From the NCBI GenBank assembly GCA_037043235.1, contig JAWRVZ010000016.1, positions 872,501-936,500 on the forward strand: DNA of 64,000 nucleotides, given 5' to 3'. The DNA comes from Rhodeus uyekii. Taxonomy: Eukaryota; Chordata; Actinopteri; Cypriniformes; Acheilognathidae. Positions 12,351 to 26,279 of the stretch are shown here, piece by piece. A program made the translations under genes and the position numbers. The notes beneath the pieces were generated by a model, which had not been told where the DNA came from, searched no databases, and saw nothing but the letters and a program-made list of their open reading frames with translations. The first letter of the stretch is position 1, and the number at the start of each line of letters is the position of its first letter.

Positions 12351-15140
12351 GTCTTACTCACTTTGGCCCGGATCCCCAGCACAAGGGGCCCCATTGTATA
12401 GTCCTAATCCAGAAGCAACACAGCTTTAGCGACATGGAGGGATAAAAGGCCCATCAAGCCCACAACTTTATGGGGGCAAATCTCTACCTAATCCCTCGCT
12501 TTATCTAAACAAAAGCCCCTCTCTCCTAATCCACCTTCACTGCAAAAATAAAAAGAAAAGGAAAAAACAAGAGGCGCTAAAAAAAAATCTCAGGCTTGAG
12601 TTGAACCGAGTTAAGAAGCAGGAGTCATTTTCCTAAAGAAACTAACCGCTTCTGACAAGCTTCTGCTACTGACATAAGTAAAAATGAAGCCCATGGACAC
12701 AGTAGTGAGATAGACAGATGAATAACTAAAGGTAAAGAGAAAAAGTTCCTACTGATTCTAAAGAGTCGGCAGATCACAATTATTTGTCATTCATTAACTT
12801 TTTTATCTTGTAGCTCTAAGTTGATCAATCAATAAAAGTTTAATGATAAAGGCCAAGTCCGTTTTACAAACGTCTGCACGATCAAATTGAGTTCAAATGT
12901 CTTGAAGTTTGTCAATTTCTTATTATTAAATTATCATTAAATTTAAATGAATATTTTCCCAGTAAATAAAGTTGTTCAATCAACTTAATGTCTGTTTGTC
13001 CAAATTAAATAGTTCAAATTAATTGGCTCAACAAGATTAAATAGTTTGCAGGTAAATTCCACAAAATAATTCAAGTCAAAATGATTTGGTCCAACATAAA
13101 TTTGCTCTTCTGTTCCATTTTCCTAAATTAAGTTGAGACAACATAATTCAAATGCGTGGAAATAGGTGTCATAATAAAATTAAGTTATCCTAAAGATTAA
13201 TTTTTTTGAGTGAATGCTATTGTAATTGTGGTGTTGCTAATGCCTTTCATAATTATTAAGGTGCTTTCATTATTTCAATAGACTGGACTCCAATGAGATC
13301 ATTATCATCAGTTTGGGTGCTGTTGGCTATAATTGGGTAATTAAGGGGATAAAGTGGCTGCTCTTCCTCTTTAGTGCTTTGATGACTATTGAGTGAAAGA
13401 AGCAGCTTCTAATAAAATACAATGAACAGCAACCTGCATGAGTTATTGGCCACTCATTTATCATGTCTGAGGAATATTTATGTAGCTGTAGAAAACCTGT
13501 AGAGCTAGAAGAAACATTTTTCTGTTTCACATTGGCTTTTAAAAGCAGATTTTTGCCTGAGAGCATTATCCTAATACTTAAAGCTAATTGGCAGAGGCAT
13601 GAGCATTGTGAGGCACCCAGTCAGTTTGATTATATTGATGACCGGAGATCCTGATATTTCTGCAGCAGACAGCTGTGACGTGGGCATTTACAGATCACCT
13701 CAGATATGTCCGATTAGTTGATCGGCCCCTGCAGCTAAAAGGGGTTGCCGCACACTCTTAATACAAGCAAAGTCCTCTTTCAGATAAAAAGATGGGTTCA
13801 AAAGTTGCAAATCTGCTCGCGACAACAATACGCTTCCCCATTAACTCCTTGCCCCTGAGTATGGATTGCTCGACTACAACATCTGTCTTTACTTTGGCAA
13901 ATCCCTCTGTATCAGCTCTGGGCTTTGTACTATCAGTCAGTAATCTGGCTCTCATCACTCTATGCGTATTGAGGCACTTTGGCGAAGAGGTTTAAAACAT
14001 GACCCAGGATTGGAAATAAGCGGACTCCCTGCTTCTGACTGAAGTTTTCATCATCCTCTCAATGAGTAGCTTTAAGAGGATACCTGAGAAGAACCCTGAC
14101 ACTTCAGTCATAAGTACCCACATTGGATCCATGCTTGGCCGTCTTATCCTTTAAGAAATGAAATAGTCTCATAACCGGTTTCATGAGCGTATTTTTGCTG
14201 TTGTAGATGATGAGAAGCGATCCAGTCGGCAGGGGTGCTGATGACTATCTCAGGTGCCTGCCGTCCATACGACCGGATTTAATACGCCCCGGCCGAGTGA
14301 GTCGACGGTGACTAGAAGCTATTTGCGTCATCAACGTGTTACATTACATGGCGCAGAAATGTCGCCGTCTGTAAAATAGCTAGCTAACTGCTGGACCTCG
14401 CTAAATGCTTTGACAAAGCAGTTCTGTTTGACGAGCTCTTCACAGGGGTCTCCATTTAGACCTTTTGGCAGTGTCTCCCTTTGGCACCCACACCTTAACG
14501 GAGCTAATACTCTTTTAATAGCGTAAACAGAGAGAACAATTGACTCATTAGAGAGTCAACTAGGCAAATCCACCACAATCTATTGAAAGAGGGTGGCTCC
14601 AGCATTAGCAGCACCTGGAAAGCCCAGATTTGAGTTCTCTGATAACAGTAATACTTCCTCTTCTCCATTCAGTCCCAAAGCGTAGTCGAACCACCTCCAT
14701 ACGGGATTACCTGGCCCCACTGTAAAATGTTTTTTTTTTTTTGCGCAGTATGGCTGCCTGATGCTTAGCCTCCCACAATAAGTATAAATCCTCTTCTTCT
14801 GTGGGTATTACGGGAATGAGCATAAGGGATTGTGTTATTGTTGACCCATAATCTGGTTTTAACTCCTTGTTTTACAAATGGCCCTTTTAAAAAGCATTTC
14901 CACCGCTTTTGGCATTGTTAAAGCTCCTGGTCTGCAATTCCTTTACATCTTGCTTCAGAGCATTATTTGACTTGTACTATAAATGTCTGCTGCTTTAAAA
15001 ACAGGATTCCTGCATTCTACTGTATTGCACTGAGAAGAGAAAGATTGGTGGGGTTTTTTTGTAATAATTACATGACTAAATCTTTGTGTGGTTCTAGGAG
15101 ATGTCGTAGTGTGCAGCAATATTTGCATTAGCCATGTTAG
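12351..15140. other. Intergenic, mixed low-repeat and AT-rich DNA
   Basis: 12780-13250 is very AT-rich with many AATTAA/TCAAAT words. 13600-14800 has higher GC and no recognised repeat. No gene seen. Confidence 0.45.
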
Positions 15141-15280
15141 TATTTACTTGCCCTCATGTCTTTCCAAACCTGTGACTTTACTCCTTTTATGGAGAACGAA
15201 ATGTATTTTGAAGAATGTTTCAACCATTTCTGTCCGAACAATAAAAGTCTGTAGGGTTGTCTTTCATGGACTTTTACTGA
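15141..15280. mobile_element. Fragment of a common teleost MITE (GGGATAGTTCACCC family)
   Basis: The stretch TTACTTGCCCTCATGTC followed by TTTGAAGAATGTTTCAACC matches, by recall, the interior of a very common cyprinid DNA element whose ends read AAAGGGATAGTTCACCC. Other pieces are at 28494-28552, 42649-42770 and 46313-46395. Confidence 0.5.
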
Positions 15281-15696
15281 ATGAACAAACATTTAAAAAA
15301 TATCATCTTTGGAAGAAAGTAACTCTTACAGGTTTTGAAAAATATGAGGATGAGTTTCACTTTTTTTGCTGATCTATCCCTGTGTTTTGAAGCAAGATAT
15401 AAATGGTTTAACATTAGTAGGGACACTTTTTAATCACTCTCACATTATAAAAATACAACTACGGTAGATTATAAACATGATAGCTGTGTCGACATTAAAC
15501 ATAAGATCAAAAAACATAAGGCCAACATGCTTTTATCTTTCTTAAACCACACCTGAATGCATAAGAATTTCCCCTTATTGGAATAGGCATCAATGCAAAC
15601 TCTACTGTCTGATATCTAGCACTGTGAGAGATCTCAGATTATCATTAGCTAATTTGAAAAGGAAATTGCATTCTTTTGCTATAAGATCTGAGCTTT

Positions 15697-15716
15697 CCCC
15701 CCCCCCCCCCCCCCCC
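15697..15716. repeat. Poly-C tract (20 C)
   Basis: Homopolymer of 20 C. Confidence 0.95.
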
Positions 15717-16959
15717 TTTGAGACCCATTGACTCTGGCCAGAGCTATTTAGTGGTAATCAAGATGTCTTGATAGACTTTCAATGAGAGTCATGCTATAGA
15801 AACCCCTCATCTCTTTCTTATTAAGCTAATTAGCAGGAACGATTGGAAAAGACAATATTGGTCTGAAAGACTCTACATTAGAGGGTTTAAATGACCTAAA
15901 GATGAATGATCAATGCCCATATAAGGGAATTAAAGCATTTATTTCTAGGCTAATTGTTGATTTCACCCCTGACCTTGTTTCATTTAGCAGTTGAGTGCCT
16001 TTTTTTTTAGCATTTGATGGTCTTAGATTTATTTTACTCTTTAATCTAGAAACTCTTGCAGCTTCACTGACTTAGTCACTGCTTTAGTCTTTCATTCTGG
16101 AACAGATGTGAAGTGGCATGTGCTAATGCCACAGTAACCAATAGTCAATGAATTCTGGTGATCAGTCATCAAGGAACTGGCACAGCTGTGCCCACAGCCC
16201 CGTCCACACCGATCCAGAGCCAAATTGGTGGAGATTACAGTGTACAAGGAACCTCCTCTCCCTGCATCCGTGGCTGTGGCCCTCTTCTTATTTCTCCTCC
16301 ACGTTACGCTGAACAGAGTCTTGCTGGGCCCAACTGCCCATGTAAAGAGGTGGGCTGGTCCTTCCCAGTGGGGTGGGAATGAAGTGACAGTCCCCCTCAG
16401 TTGCTGGGAGCTTGTCAGGGCCTTGTTAGCTCCTCCACCTCCCCCTCGCCTCCTGCTTCTCTTCCCTGGTAATCCTCCAACACTCTTCCCCAGCAGGGAG
16501 GAGACGTAAGGACAGAGGGAGGGCCAGAATTAATGGACATGTTTGTTTACCTATTTGTCCTTGACATGATCAATTGATCAGGAGGCTAATTCACTGCCTC
16601 CGTGGGATCATTAAATTTCCATTTAAATTGCAAATGGATTTCTCTCCAACCTCCCCAGACCACCACTTCTATTTATGTACTCGCATATGCACTTCTGTAG
16701 GGTTTTTTTCTCCTGGTACCGCATCCGTTGCTGTTGAATGAAGAGGCCTAGACTAGCAAAATGTTGCCACTCATCAGTATTGAAGCAATGTATAAATCAT
16801 AGCTCACACAAAAACTCACTTTTAAAGTAGTGGTCAGCATGGTGACTTCAAATGACCATATTGAACAGAAGTGAAATAACCAAGATTTTTCATCCTCACA
16901 CAAAACTCCAAATCACGTGGATTTGAATAAACATTTCGCATGGACAACATTTGAATATT
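15717..16959. other. Low-repeat block with forkhead-like site and palindrome
   Basis: TGTTTAC (16543-16549 region) is a forkhead-type core. The perfect palindrome TGATCAATTGATCA lies at 16567-16580. 16140-16520 is GC-richer with no repeat. Candidate enhancer; no gene signature in the overlapping frames 16158-16509. Confidence 0.4.
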
Positions 16960-17055
16960 AAAAACCTTTTTTCCACTGTAATGATCATTTTGGCCAAATG
17001 AAAGGAATTTATGGAACCACAGATGCCAGTAAAGAACCTTTATTTTTAAGAGTGA
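16960..17055. mobile_element. Truncated palindromic MITE (AAAGAACCTTTATTTTTAAGAG end)
   Basis: Ends with AAAGAACCTTTATTTTTAAG, the terminal sequence shared with the copies at 4685-4898 and 24745-24947. Only about half of the element remains. Confidence 0.5.
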
Positions 17056-17190
17056 GCTTGCAAAATGTGGACAGATTGATTGGACTGTCTGATTTGCCAT
17101 CACTTCTAAGAACATGAATGAAGAACATCTGCACAATGCCGAGATCATGTGGTACTGGATTCTAGTTCACAAACCTCAACAGACATCTTT

Positions 17191-17210
17191 TGTGTGTGTG
17201 TGTGTGTGTG
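17191..17210. repeat. (TG)10 microsatellite
   Basis: Ten TG units. Confidence 0.95.
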
Positions 17211-17689
17211 GGAATAATGTATTGTCATCTCTCTTTCTTCATTTAACAAAACATCCCTCAGGAAGAGGGGCAGTGAATAGATCTGTTCAACTCATTTGAA
17301 AACATCAGTGGTGATAATTACCCGTATCATGAAGATGTCAGTCATTTTACCGACAGTTAATTTGCTTTTCATGGCAACCCCCTCAAACACTCGCACACGC
17401 ATATTCGCACTCTCAGTCATCTGTAGCGCGTTGAGAGGAAAATGTGTTAATTCCTCTATGGAAAAGCCCTGCGATTAAACAGCACTACAGAGATTACAAT
17501 GAATGATTACAGTTTTATATTTGAGTGCTCTTTTCCAGCAGGGCCGCGGACTGAATTAAGTCAATCTCTAATTTGAACAGAATAAATGATAGATTTAGTG
17601 TCTAATGATACTTTTTGGGTTGGCAATAGAAAATGTACATTCGTTTTTAGTACAGTTATTTATGTGAAGTGTGAATTGTTTTTAAATAA
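17211..17689. other. Short intergenic stretch
   Basis: No gene or recognised repeat in this interval. Confidence 0.4.
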
Positions 17690-18035
17690 TTATCAAAATA
17701 ATTGTAAATATTACAAGGCTGCATTTATTTGGTAGAAAAATTAGTTAAACAAATAGTAAATTTTTTTATATATATTTTTTAGAATATAAATAAGAGATTT
17801 CTATTTTATCTGAATTTTCAGCAGCTATTACTCCAGTCTTTTCATTTAATTATCAATACGAGTTGTGCAGTTCTTCTGTATAATATTGTTGGGAAATCCT
17901 TGTTTTTTTAATATTCTTTGATGAATATAAAGTTAAGAACAGTATTTATTTGAAATTGTAACATTTTAAAGTTCGTTAGTGTCACTTTTGATCATCTCTT
18001 AATGCATCAATAATAATATTTACATTACTGTTCTT
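17690..18035. mobile_element. hAT-type MITE (CTACCGTTCAAAAGTTTG family), diverged
   Basis: Carries family landmarks in order: AAGGCTGCATTTATTTGG, ATTTTCAGCAGCTATTACTC, ATTCTTTGATGAATATAAAG, and GTGTCACTTTTGATCA. Both ends are degraded. Family recognised from recall of teleost repeats; the class is uncertain. Confidence 0.55.
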
Positions 18036-19539
18036 CTGACAATCAATAACCTCCGTAAGACCAGCTATGATTACATGGTGTATATGCTTGCAAAGAAGTG
18101 TTAGGAACGAACAACTTGACAGAAGAAGTGTACAGTGTCGGTATAAACCAGGGTGGTTAGTTTGAATTGAGATGTTTGATGCCCTTTACTTTAGCAAAAC
18201 AAGCTTATCGCACCCCTCGTGGTGAAGTGAGGGATCTGTCCTTATTGACCCATACATCTATCTCATAGACCGGATCCTCATCTGTAGTCATTACCTAATG
18301 TTGTTTCTCCAGAGGGCATGAGTCAGTCACGAGTGCATGTCAGGTGTTTTTCCTGACACTGTCATTTCCCCTGGCCACGTCTCTGACACATGTTGGCCCT
18401 GAGCCAGATAAAGCCGTCCCTCTCGCACTCTAATGGGGCTGATCTGATAACCCTGTAAACCCTCCTGTAATATCCCTTCACCAACACACCGGTCCGATCG
18501 AAGCCTGTAAATTTGATCTCCATCTAGCCCGCCGCCGGGAGCAAGCCATGGCCTCTCCCCCTGGTTCTTGTTTCAAAGTCCAGACCTTCCTGACACATCA
18601 GTCAGGAACCCTCTTGAACTTTGACCTCTCCCACTTGGCCCTGTTATTGATTTCTTTTTTTCCGCCACCTCATCGTGCTCAATCCGGATGAAAGGGGCAA
18701 AAGGGAGAATTAGTGAGCGAGACAGGAGAGACTCAGAGGATATGGAGTGATCGATGCCGAGTGATTTTGAGCTTACAGCAGCGGAAAAAATGTAGACAGG
18801 TAGAAAATACTTGAGGTGTGACAGATAAGCATTAATAGGAGCAGGACTTCAGCCGTTAGACAACTAAAACTAAAAAGAGGTTTGCTTTTCTGAGCGTCAG
18901 TCTTTGGTTTGGTCCAAAGGTCAGTCTTTTCGACAACAACATGCGACTACGAAACCCTGTGAATAAACATGTTCAGCGGTGCAATACAGATCCTCGGTTC
19001 CAAGGATGTTTTTCATTAGGGCAGGTGCAAACACCTCCCATGAGGCTTTAGGTCGCACAAATCTCACATTGCTCTGCCTCAGTGTGCACTTGTTGAATCA
19101 CGGCCCGCCTCTGTCAGTCACGTGGCTCGATTGGTCATGGCACCTACTCAGCTAAATAAAGTTTGTCATGGCCCCGTTCACTGGCGCTCCTGGGAGAGCG
19201 TGGGCTCTCTTGGAAGCGTATGCTGGGGAAATGCACCGCACAAGCTGATTAGTGTCATATCGCACTTTCTCTGAGCTCATATTTAACGCCTCACCACAGA
19301 CCATGTCCACATGGAGGAGATGCTCCCGCTATGTGAGACGGCAGCCTGGGTGGGATTTTCTCTCACCTGATCTAAAGTGCTGGCCAGTGACACAGATATG
19401 GATAATTATGATTTGCCGATTTGTGAATTTTAATAGACGAGGCAAGTTTATTAAGCTTTTTTCGTGCACAATGGATATTCAGTGTTCAGGCACAAAAAGA
19501 GTGAAAAATAAACTATAAAAACATGAAAAGTTTAATTAA
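18036..19539. other. Low-repeat block
   Basis: 18200-18720 and 18860-19400 are GC-richer than the flanks and free of recognised repeats. No gene seen; candidate conserved non-coding DNA. Confidence 0.4.
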
Positions 19540-19690
19540 AATAAGAATTTACCCCAATCATCCTCCAGAAATCATTTGAATCTGCTGATTTAGCGCTCAA
19601 GAAACATTCTAACATTATAATGTTACATGTATTTTTCAGGATTATTTCATAAAAAGAAAATTCAAAAGAATAGCATTTTTTAATTGTTCA
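19540..19690. mobile_element. hAT-type MITE fragment (CTACCGTTCAAAAGTTTG family)
   Basis: CCAGAAATCATTTGAATCTG, GCTCAAGAAACATTC and TTCAAAAGAATAGCATTTTT occur in the family order. Only the middle part remains. Confidence 0.5.
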
Positions 19691-22260
19691 TAATTCATAA
19701 ATATAGCCGTTTCATTTTTATTTTTTATTGAATAATTAAAACAACTGTTTAGGGCAATGTAACAGTTAATTTTAGGCACAGAGGAATTCACTGTATTTAA
19801 TTATGAGTCATTGATCACAATCCACACTTTATGGTTGTTTGCTTAAGCCAATGAAATACAAGACTATGCGTGACCATGCATCTGAACTGACCAAAATGGC
19901 CAATACACAAAAAAAACAGTGTTGAATGACCCTGTCTTGCACTAAGAACACCTCATACCTTATATCACGTCCAAGAAAATGTAGATTTTTTTTATAATTG
20001 CAGAAAAGGAATGTGGAAGCACTGACCATGCAGTAAATGTTTTCAAACAGCATATGCGTGACATCCAATTAAGTATAGTATCTGAACTCCATGAATATCC
20101 CAGAGAGAAGTCTAAAGCATGCTACATATGCTTAGCAGAGACCCTAATATCTCCAAATCCCTGACTGTGAACTGATAGAGCAGTTTTATGTATGGAGACA
20201 TGCCTCCCTTCCTCATGATTTGTTCCATAAACCCGTCCTCACACCTCTACACTCATCCCGACTGTGACTGGATTCTGCAATCTCACCCTCCCAGAGCTGT
20301 GGATTAACGAGCCCGGGATTTCCTCACACCTCACAGACGCGTCACTAGAGAAGAGACCCCCACTGACACTCAATACCGATATCAAAAATTGCCCTCATCC
20401 TATTGGCCCTCATTAGAGTGATCCAGAGGCCAAATCCCTCAAGCTGTCAATGATAAAGAGCCTATAGCGTCGATCACTTTTGAGTATATGGGGTCCTGAC
20501 AGTACGGGAGGGGGGATTCTCTCGCATGCTTAGGGCACTATCAGGCACGGCCCAAAACTGATCATAATCCTCTTAGCTGTCAGCCTTATTAACCAATCGT
20601 CCCATTATACATGAAAGAGGGGCCCAGCAATGAGAGTAAATCTTTTCCAATGTGAACATTTTTATTCCAATTTTTGGGCTTCCATGGAATTATGACAATT
20701 GTGTCACAGTCCATTTGACATTAATTGCTTTGGACTTCTGCTCTCTTTCTAAATCCTTAGATAAACTGAAATTTAATTAATATTTCTGCATGGTATTTTT
20801 GTCCAGTTACATCTGCTGTTACAGTTTGCAGTTACAATTTCACATTGCTTGCGACAGTATGTGTTTTTTACAGCATGACAGTGAACTAAAGTGTGCAAAG
20901 GAATTGTGACAGCTGATTGTTTTAAGTGTCGTCTCCTCCCTCTCCCCTCCTCTGCTGCTCCCCACACATGGCCGCCCTCTCTAGGGGCGGATCAAGCCCA
21001 ATCCCCCAGTTCCCTGCTAATTGATATTTATGTAATTGAGTCAGGCCTGGCATTCCCGCAGAGAATTAGGTGTTCTCTGTGGCCCTCTGTCTCCAATGGC
21101 TTGAGAATCAAATAGATTTCAAAGCTGCAATTATAAAAGCCCCTGTGTCCAATTCAGAAACACACAGTTTGCATGTGCTGAACTGAAAGGCAACTTTGAG
21201 GAAGGGAACTAATGGGGGTTATGGTTGATGTATTCCAGTTCACTCCCAGCAGACAGACTTTTGGCCTCTGAGACTGAGGGGTGGATGTGTCATATTTAGT
21301 TACTTATACATAGAAATTCCTCTATGTTTTTCAAGTCCGGGACAATCACATGCTCCCTATATGTTCCCTTGGCTAGAGACAAAAATGTGAACTCGTAACT
21401 AGGATTTTATTCAAACAGAGTTTCCAATTTTGAGGACTTAAGACTGCAAATACAGACTTGGAATTTATTGCCATTTCACTTTGAGCTGACGACAAACTAC
21501 AGCCTAGTTACACTCAGTGCCTGATAAAATGTGCAGTCCTAACTTGGAACAATACAATATTTTTAGATAAATTAGGTAACTTTACCAAACCATTAGAAAT
21601 TTGAGTGCATGATTTCAAAATGTTTAATGTATATACTGGTAGCGTTTTAGGTTACAGCATCGATAAAACAAATCTGAAGCTTTACTTTGGGTATAAATGG
21701 GTAACAACCAGGAAAATAACAATTATTTATACTGTATTTTAATGACCTATTTTAACATTATGAAGAATAGGTCATACAATCATATGTTTGAAGCAATTTA
21801 GTGAGAACGTACACTGTGTACCTTTTAATAGTGTACAAATACATAAAGGCTTTTTAAAAAATCAGTGTACAAATCTGTGCATTTATACAGTAATCTTTTT
21901 AACAAAAGTGCACTGATTATGTTTGTTGTTCTGTGTTTTAAGGCAAGTAAAAAAAAAAATATATATATATTACTGGGGAAATATGCTCCTGGCCCATGTA
22001 GTTACAGCGTATGTGGTGCTTGTTACCCTCTTGCTCCATGTAGGTAAAAGGTAGGTGTGGCATTTGGTGCACCACTTTAATTTATTTTATTTAATGGAAC
22101 AAAAGTTTATTTCCCCAGTATTAACAGAAAAAATAATTGCAATAATTTTACTTGAATTGAAACATGGAAGCCCAGCTATACTTTTGCTATAAAAGAAAAC
22201 TTAAAAAATGCACAGATATCTATTCTGTAATAAAATTACAGCTTATGTATTAGTACACTG
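19691..22260. other. Intergenic block
   Basis: 20190-21130 is GC-richer, free of recognised repeats, and a candidate regulatory block. 21500-22250 is AT-rich. No gene seen. Confidence 0.4.
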
Positions 22261-22700
22261 TTATTACTAAAAGCAGCTAACATTGCTAACTTGCTCCAAA
22301 CATACAATTGACTATCATAATAGTAGAACAATATGTCCTTACAGTATAAATAATTAGTCGATTATCCTTTATTTACCCAACTTTACATATTGTTCCCTTA
22401 GATCTGCACGTACATATTTCCAAAGGTTACACTTTAAAATAATTTTACTACCTCTATATATATTGCAAATAAAGTATTATGTGAACCGTATTCAAATTGA
22501 AATACTATAGCAGGCCCTTTTTTGTATGCGCATGTGTATGTCCAATATTACAGAATAACCACCAACAATAGAATAAAACATTATTGGTGCATCAAAATGT
22601 CAATCAAGCATGTAATCACTTTTATACCACTATAAGGCAGTAATAACTAGACTACTTTGTTTGCATCAGGATGAGTAAAGACTGCGATCAAGCAAAGAAA
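22261..22700. repeat. Direct duplication, copy A
   Basis: About 440 bases matching 25814-26267 on the same strand at high identity, with small indels. Both begin TTATTACTAAAAG and end near AAGCAAAGAAA. Landmarks include ATAATAGTAGAACAATATGT and CCACCAACAATAGAATAAAA. Confidence 0.85.
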
Positions 22701-24744
22701 GGGGAATTACTATTCCAATTTAATTTACTTTGAACTTTTATTTATGCCTATCAAGTGAACCACTATATAGTTATATATAGACTACTTTAATATGCAACAT
22801 ATTGTTACACAAAGAACCGTATTCTCTGAGTTTCTTTGACATTAAAGGGTGACGTGCATGTACAAAAACTCTTTCAGGTCTATAACAGTTTGAATTGCAG
22901 TTCATTTGAGAGCAATTTCAGTGTTGTATAGCATGAGTAGCTCGCAGCCACTTTCATTTTTAAAAAGTAGAATGAAATAATAATAAGTAATTAATAAATA
23001 ATAATTCCTGCTTAAAATTGGACACTATTGCAATATCAATAAACATTGATTATTTAAAAATGTATTTATTACAAAATTGTTGCATCAAGGCCGTATTGTA
23101 CCACAACGGACAGACTGAAACATTTCACATTATCATGCAAAATAAAAGTTTTTGTACAAAACAGTGTTTTCTTTAACCAGACACTTAAGCAAACAGATTT
23201 ATCTAGTTTTTAACATATTACAGATTTCTTTTTCTTTTTTAAAGTAACATTTAATGTCCAGCTGTTTAGGCAACATTGTACCATCATGGAACACAAAAAT
23301 TACCAAACCATCTTATCAAGTTATCATAATCATCTCCATTCTCAATATAAGTTCTATCTATGCCTTTTTGAAGTGCCATAGAAAATATGCAGATTTATCT
23401 CCTGCATTAAATCATAATATAGTATGTGAATTACTATTCATATAAAGGCATTACAAAATCATGCAAAAATTCAAATACCTTTAGAACTCTTTTCCTTACA
23501 TATAAAAAAATATTTGTATTCCAACCTAGTATGGCCTTGTGACTCCAATATGATACAATGGTGCTTTTAGGCAACATACTGTAAAGTTCTTGAAAATAAG
23601 TCTTTAGTCTCTGAAGGGGATTCAGATTTTTTGTGGGTGGCTCTCCAAGAGATATACTTGATGACTGTATATACTTGTTATAATGGTAGAATGTATAGTA
23701 CATAATGATAGATTAAATATATATCCCACTTTGTATTCACCCTATATTGACTGGATATTGTTTTTCATGTCATCTTTATGTAGAAATTAGCCCACACTTA
23801 ATTTGAAACAAACTTTGAGAAATAAAACCTTAACTAACTCTAAAGATTTAAAAAATGATGGAACCACCACTTTAGTTAGAGTTAACTAAAATGCGGTTTA
23901 AAATGCGGTTTAACTATTTGTAATGCAATTCAGAGGATATGCTTCCTAGCTCAGTATCTGTACAGTTATTATCAATTTTTCAGATGATTATTGTAGTGTG
24001 ATAGTCACTTCTCAACTGATCCCTGGGGAGAAGCTTTTAATTCAGTTCTTAAATTAGTTAAAGATAAAATCTAGATAATCTAAAATAAAGAGAAAAGTCT
24101 GACATGTTTTTGAATGGGAGAAAAATTGTTAAATCCTGAGAGTGGCTGGGTTACACACTGACTCCCACTGGGGAGATTTTATCATTAGACAAGATAAACT
24201 GTGTTTTCCTGACTCAAAACTGTGATAATCCTAACAAATTCCCATGAATCTTGGGTATTAATGATGAATAAGTCTTAAATCCTGGTTTATCTGGCAGCCT
24301 TTCCGAGGCTTTGGAAGGAATGCGCAAAATAGAGAAAGCCTCTTGCAAATGTGCTGAATTTGACTTAAAAAAAACCCTGATAACACTGTTTTTCCAATGC
24401 TGTTTTTTTGTTTCTGATCTAAATTGGTAATTGCTATTGACTCAGCGTGAGCAAACCTTACAGTTGGGTAGTATTTTGAATAGAGAAATCTGATTTGGCT
24501 AATCCTAATATTACTAATAACTACAACAATGAAGTTTTAATGATCGTTCTAATTCTACAAGAATAGGGAAGTCCACAATCACACAGAGGAACAGTATTGT
24601 TGGTATTGAACAGTATTTTTTTCCTGCTAATAAATGATAATGAACACTGGATCAGAATCTAGACTTTAAAGAGCATGAGCATTTAAATAAATATTTAACA
24701 ATTAAAATGTAATAACTGTGTGTTGATTTTGGACACTGATATAC
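22701..24744. other. AT-rich intergenic DNA
   Basis: No gene or repeat family recognised. The frames at 23254-23445 and 23434-23703 overlap in AT-rich DNA and are not called. Confidence 0.45.
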
Positions 24745-24947
24745 ACACTTTAAAATAAAGGTTCTTTATTGGTATCTGGTTCCATGAAGATCTTAAACAT
24801 CCATGGAGTCTTTCCATTCTACAAAAGGTTCTTAATTGTGGAAAATGTTCTGTAGATTAAAAAAACAAAATAATGGTTCTTCTTTTGCATCACTGCGGGA
24901 AAAAAAACCCATTTTGGAACCATTTTATTTTTAAAGAGTTTAGTCAT
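24745..24947. mobile_element. Palindromic MITE (AAATAAAGGTTCTTTATTGG family)
   Basis: Starts AAAATAAAGGTTCTTTATTG and ends TTTTATTTTTAAAGAGT, with the middle CATCCATGGAGTCTTTCC and GGTTCTTCTTTTGCATCACT. It is the most complete of three copies in the window. Confidence 0.65.
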
Positions 24948-25710
24948 TGTTAAAGTTATCACTTATATTGGTGTGAACAGGCCTTAAATGTGTTTTACTT
25001 TGTCACAAACTGCTTTGTGGAGAAAAAAGGTCAAGTTGACTGTCGGCAAATTACTCTGAAGTCAATGATAGAGGAGAACATCATGGACAGGTTATCTAAA
25101 CAAAAAAAAACATATCCAAGCATCATATTTTTATACACTGATGAGCCTGATCAGAACATTCACAGCATTTCATGATTTGATGACAATATAATGGCTTCAC
25201 GGTGGTCCATCATTATCTGTCAATCATGGAATCATGCTGTAAAAGCAGTTTTGTAGCTTTCTTCAAATCCGCCAGTGCAGATTCCTCATGTACATCCTCT
25301 CAGCTCTAAACCAATGTAGTGTGTGTTGACTCGATTATCAAGACTGTGTCAAATTGTGACACTTGCACTTAAAATACTTCCAATGAACTTCACTGCAACG
25401 CCTCACTGTCTGCATGCTGTCAGACAAATGTGTACAGTACAGAAGATCTCACACACTGAGGCACCACACATTAAAGGGTCCATCAAATTTCACAACCCCT
25501 CGAAAAATTCCCCTGTACCTAGAAAATAATAAGTACAGTGGCTCTCTGTGTCCTCTGGATCAGTCTTGTAGGTTGAGGTGCAGTTAAAGTTCAGCCTTTT
25601 GCCTTGTTTCAATGAGTATTTATTTTTTATCTGTGCATTACTTGTATTGTAAATAGTTACTTTTTAATGAAAACTGGTTATGTATATTGTTCAATCATGT
25701 TTCTAAAATA
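24948..25710. other. Intergenic stretch
   Basis: No gene or recognised repeat. Confidence 0.45.
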
Positions 25711-25788
25711 TAAGGCCCCTTATGCTTATATTTACTTTTTCTGTGATATATACTGCAATATGAATAAATACAGATGTCAGCAGATGAT
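25711..25788. repeat. Direct duplication, copy B
   Basis: About 78 bases starting TAAGGCCCCTTATGC, repeated nearly identically at 26280-26360. B and B' flank the duplicate A'. Confidence 0.85.
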
Positions 25789-25813
25789 TATTATTATTCA
25801 TCTATAGATATTA

Positions 25814-26267
25814 TTATTACTAAAAGTCATCAGTGTATTTTCTTGCCAAATTGCTCACAACAGTTGTTGGCTATCATAATAGTAGAACAATATGTTCTAA
25901 TATTCCCCATAGTTCTAAAAGTACTTACAGTATAAATAATCAGTCAATTTTCCTTTATTTACCCAACTTTACATATTGTTCTCTTAGATCTGCACATACA
26001 TATCTCCAAAGGTTACGCTTTAAATGAATTTTTCTACCTCTATATATTGCAAAAATAAAGTATTATGTGAACTGTATTCAAATTGAAATACAGCATATGT
26101 ATGTAATTCCAATATTACAGAATAACCACCAACAATAGAATAAAACCTTATTGGGTCATCAAAGTTTCAATCAAGCATGTAATCACTTTTATACCACTAT
26201 AAGGCAGAATTAACTAGACTACTTTGTTTGCATCAGGATGAGTAAAGACCGTGTTCAAGCAAAGAAA
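25814..26267. repeat. Direct duplication, copy A'
   Basis: Second copy of the 22261-22700 segment, about 3.55 kb away in direct orientation, with about 20 extra bases near 25899-25920 and scattered substitutions. Confidence 0.85.
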
Positions 26268-26279
26268 ATGGAAAAAATG

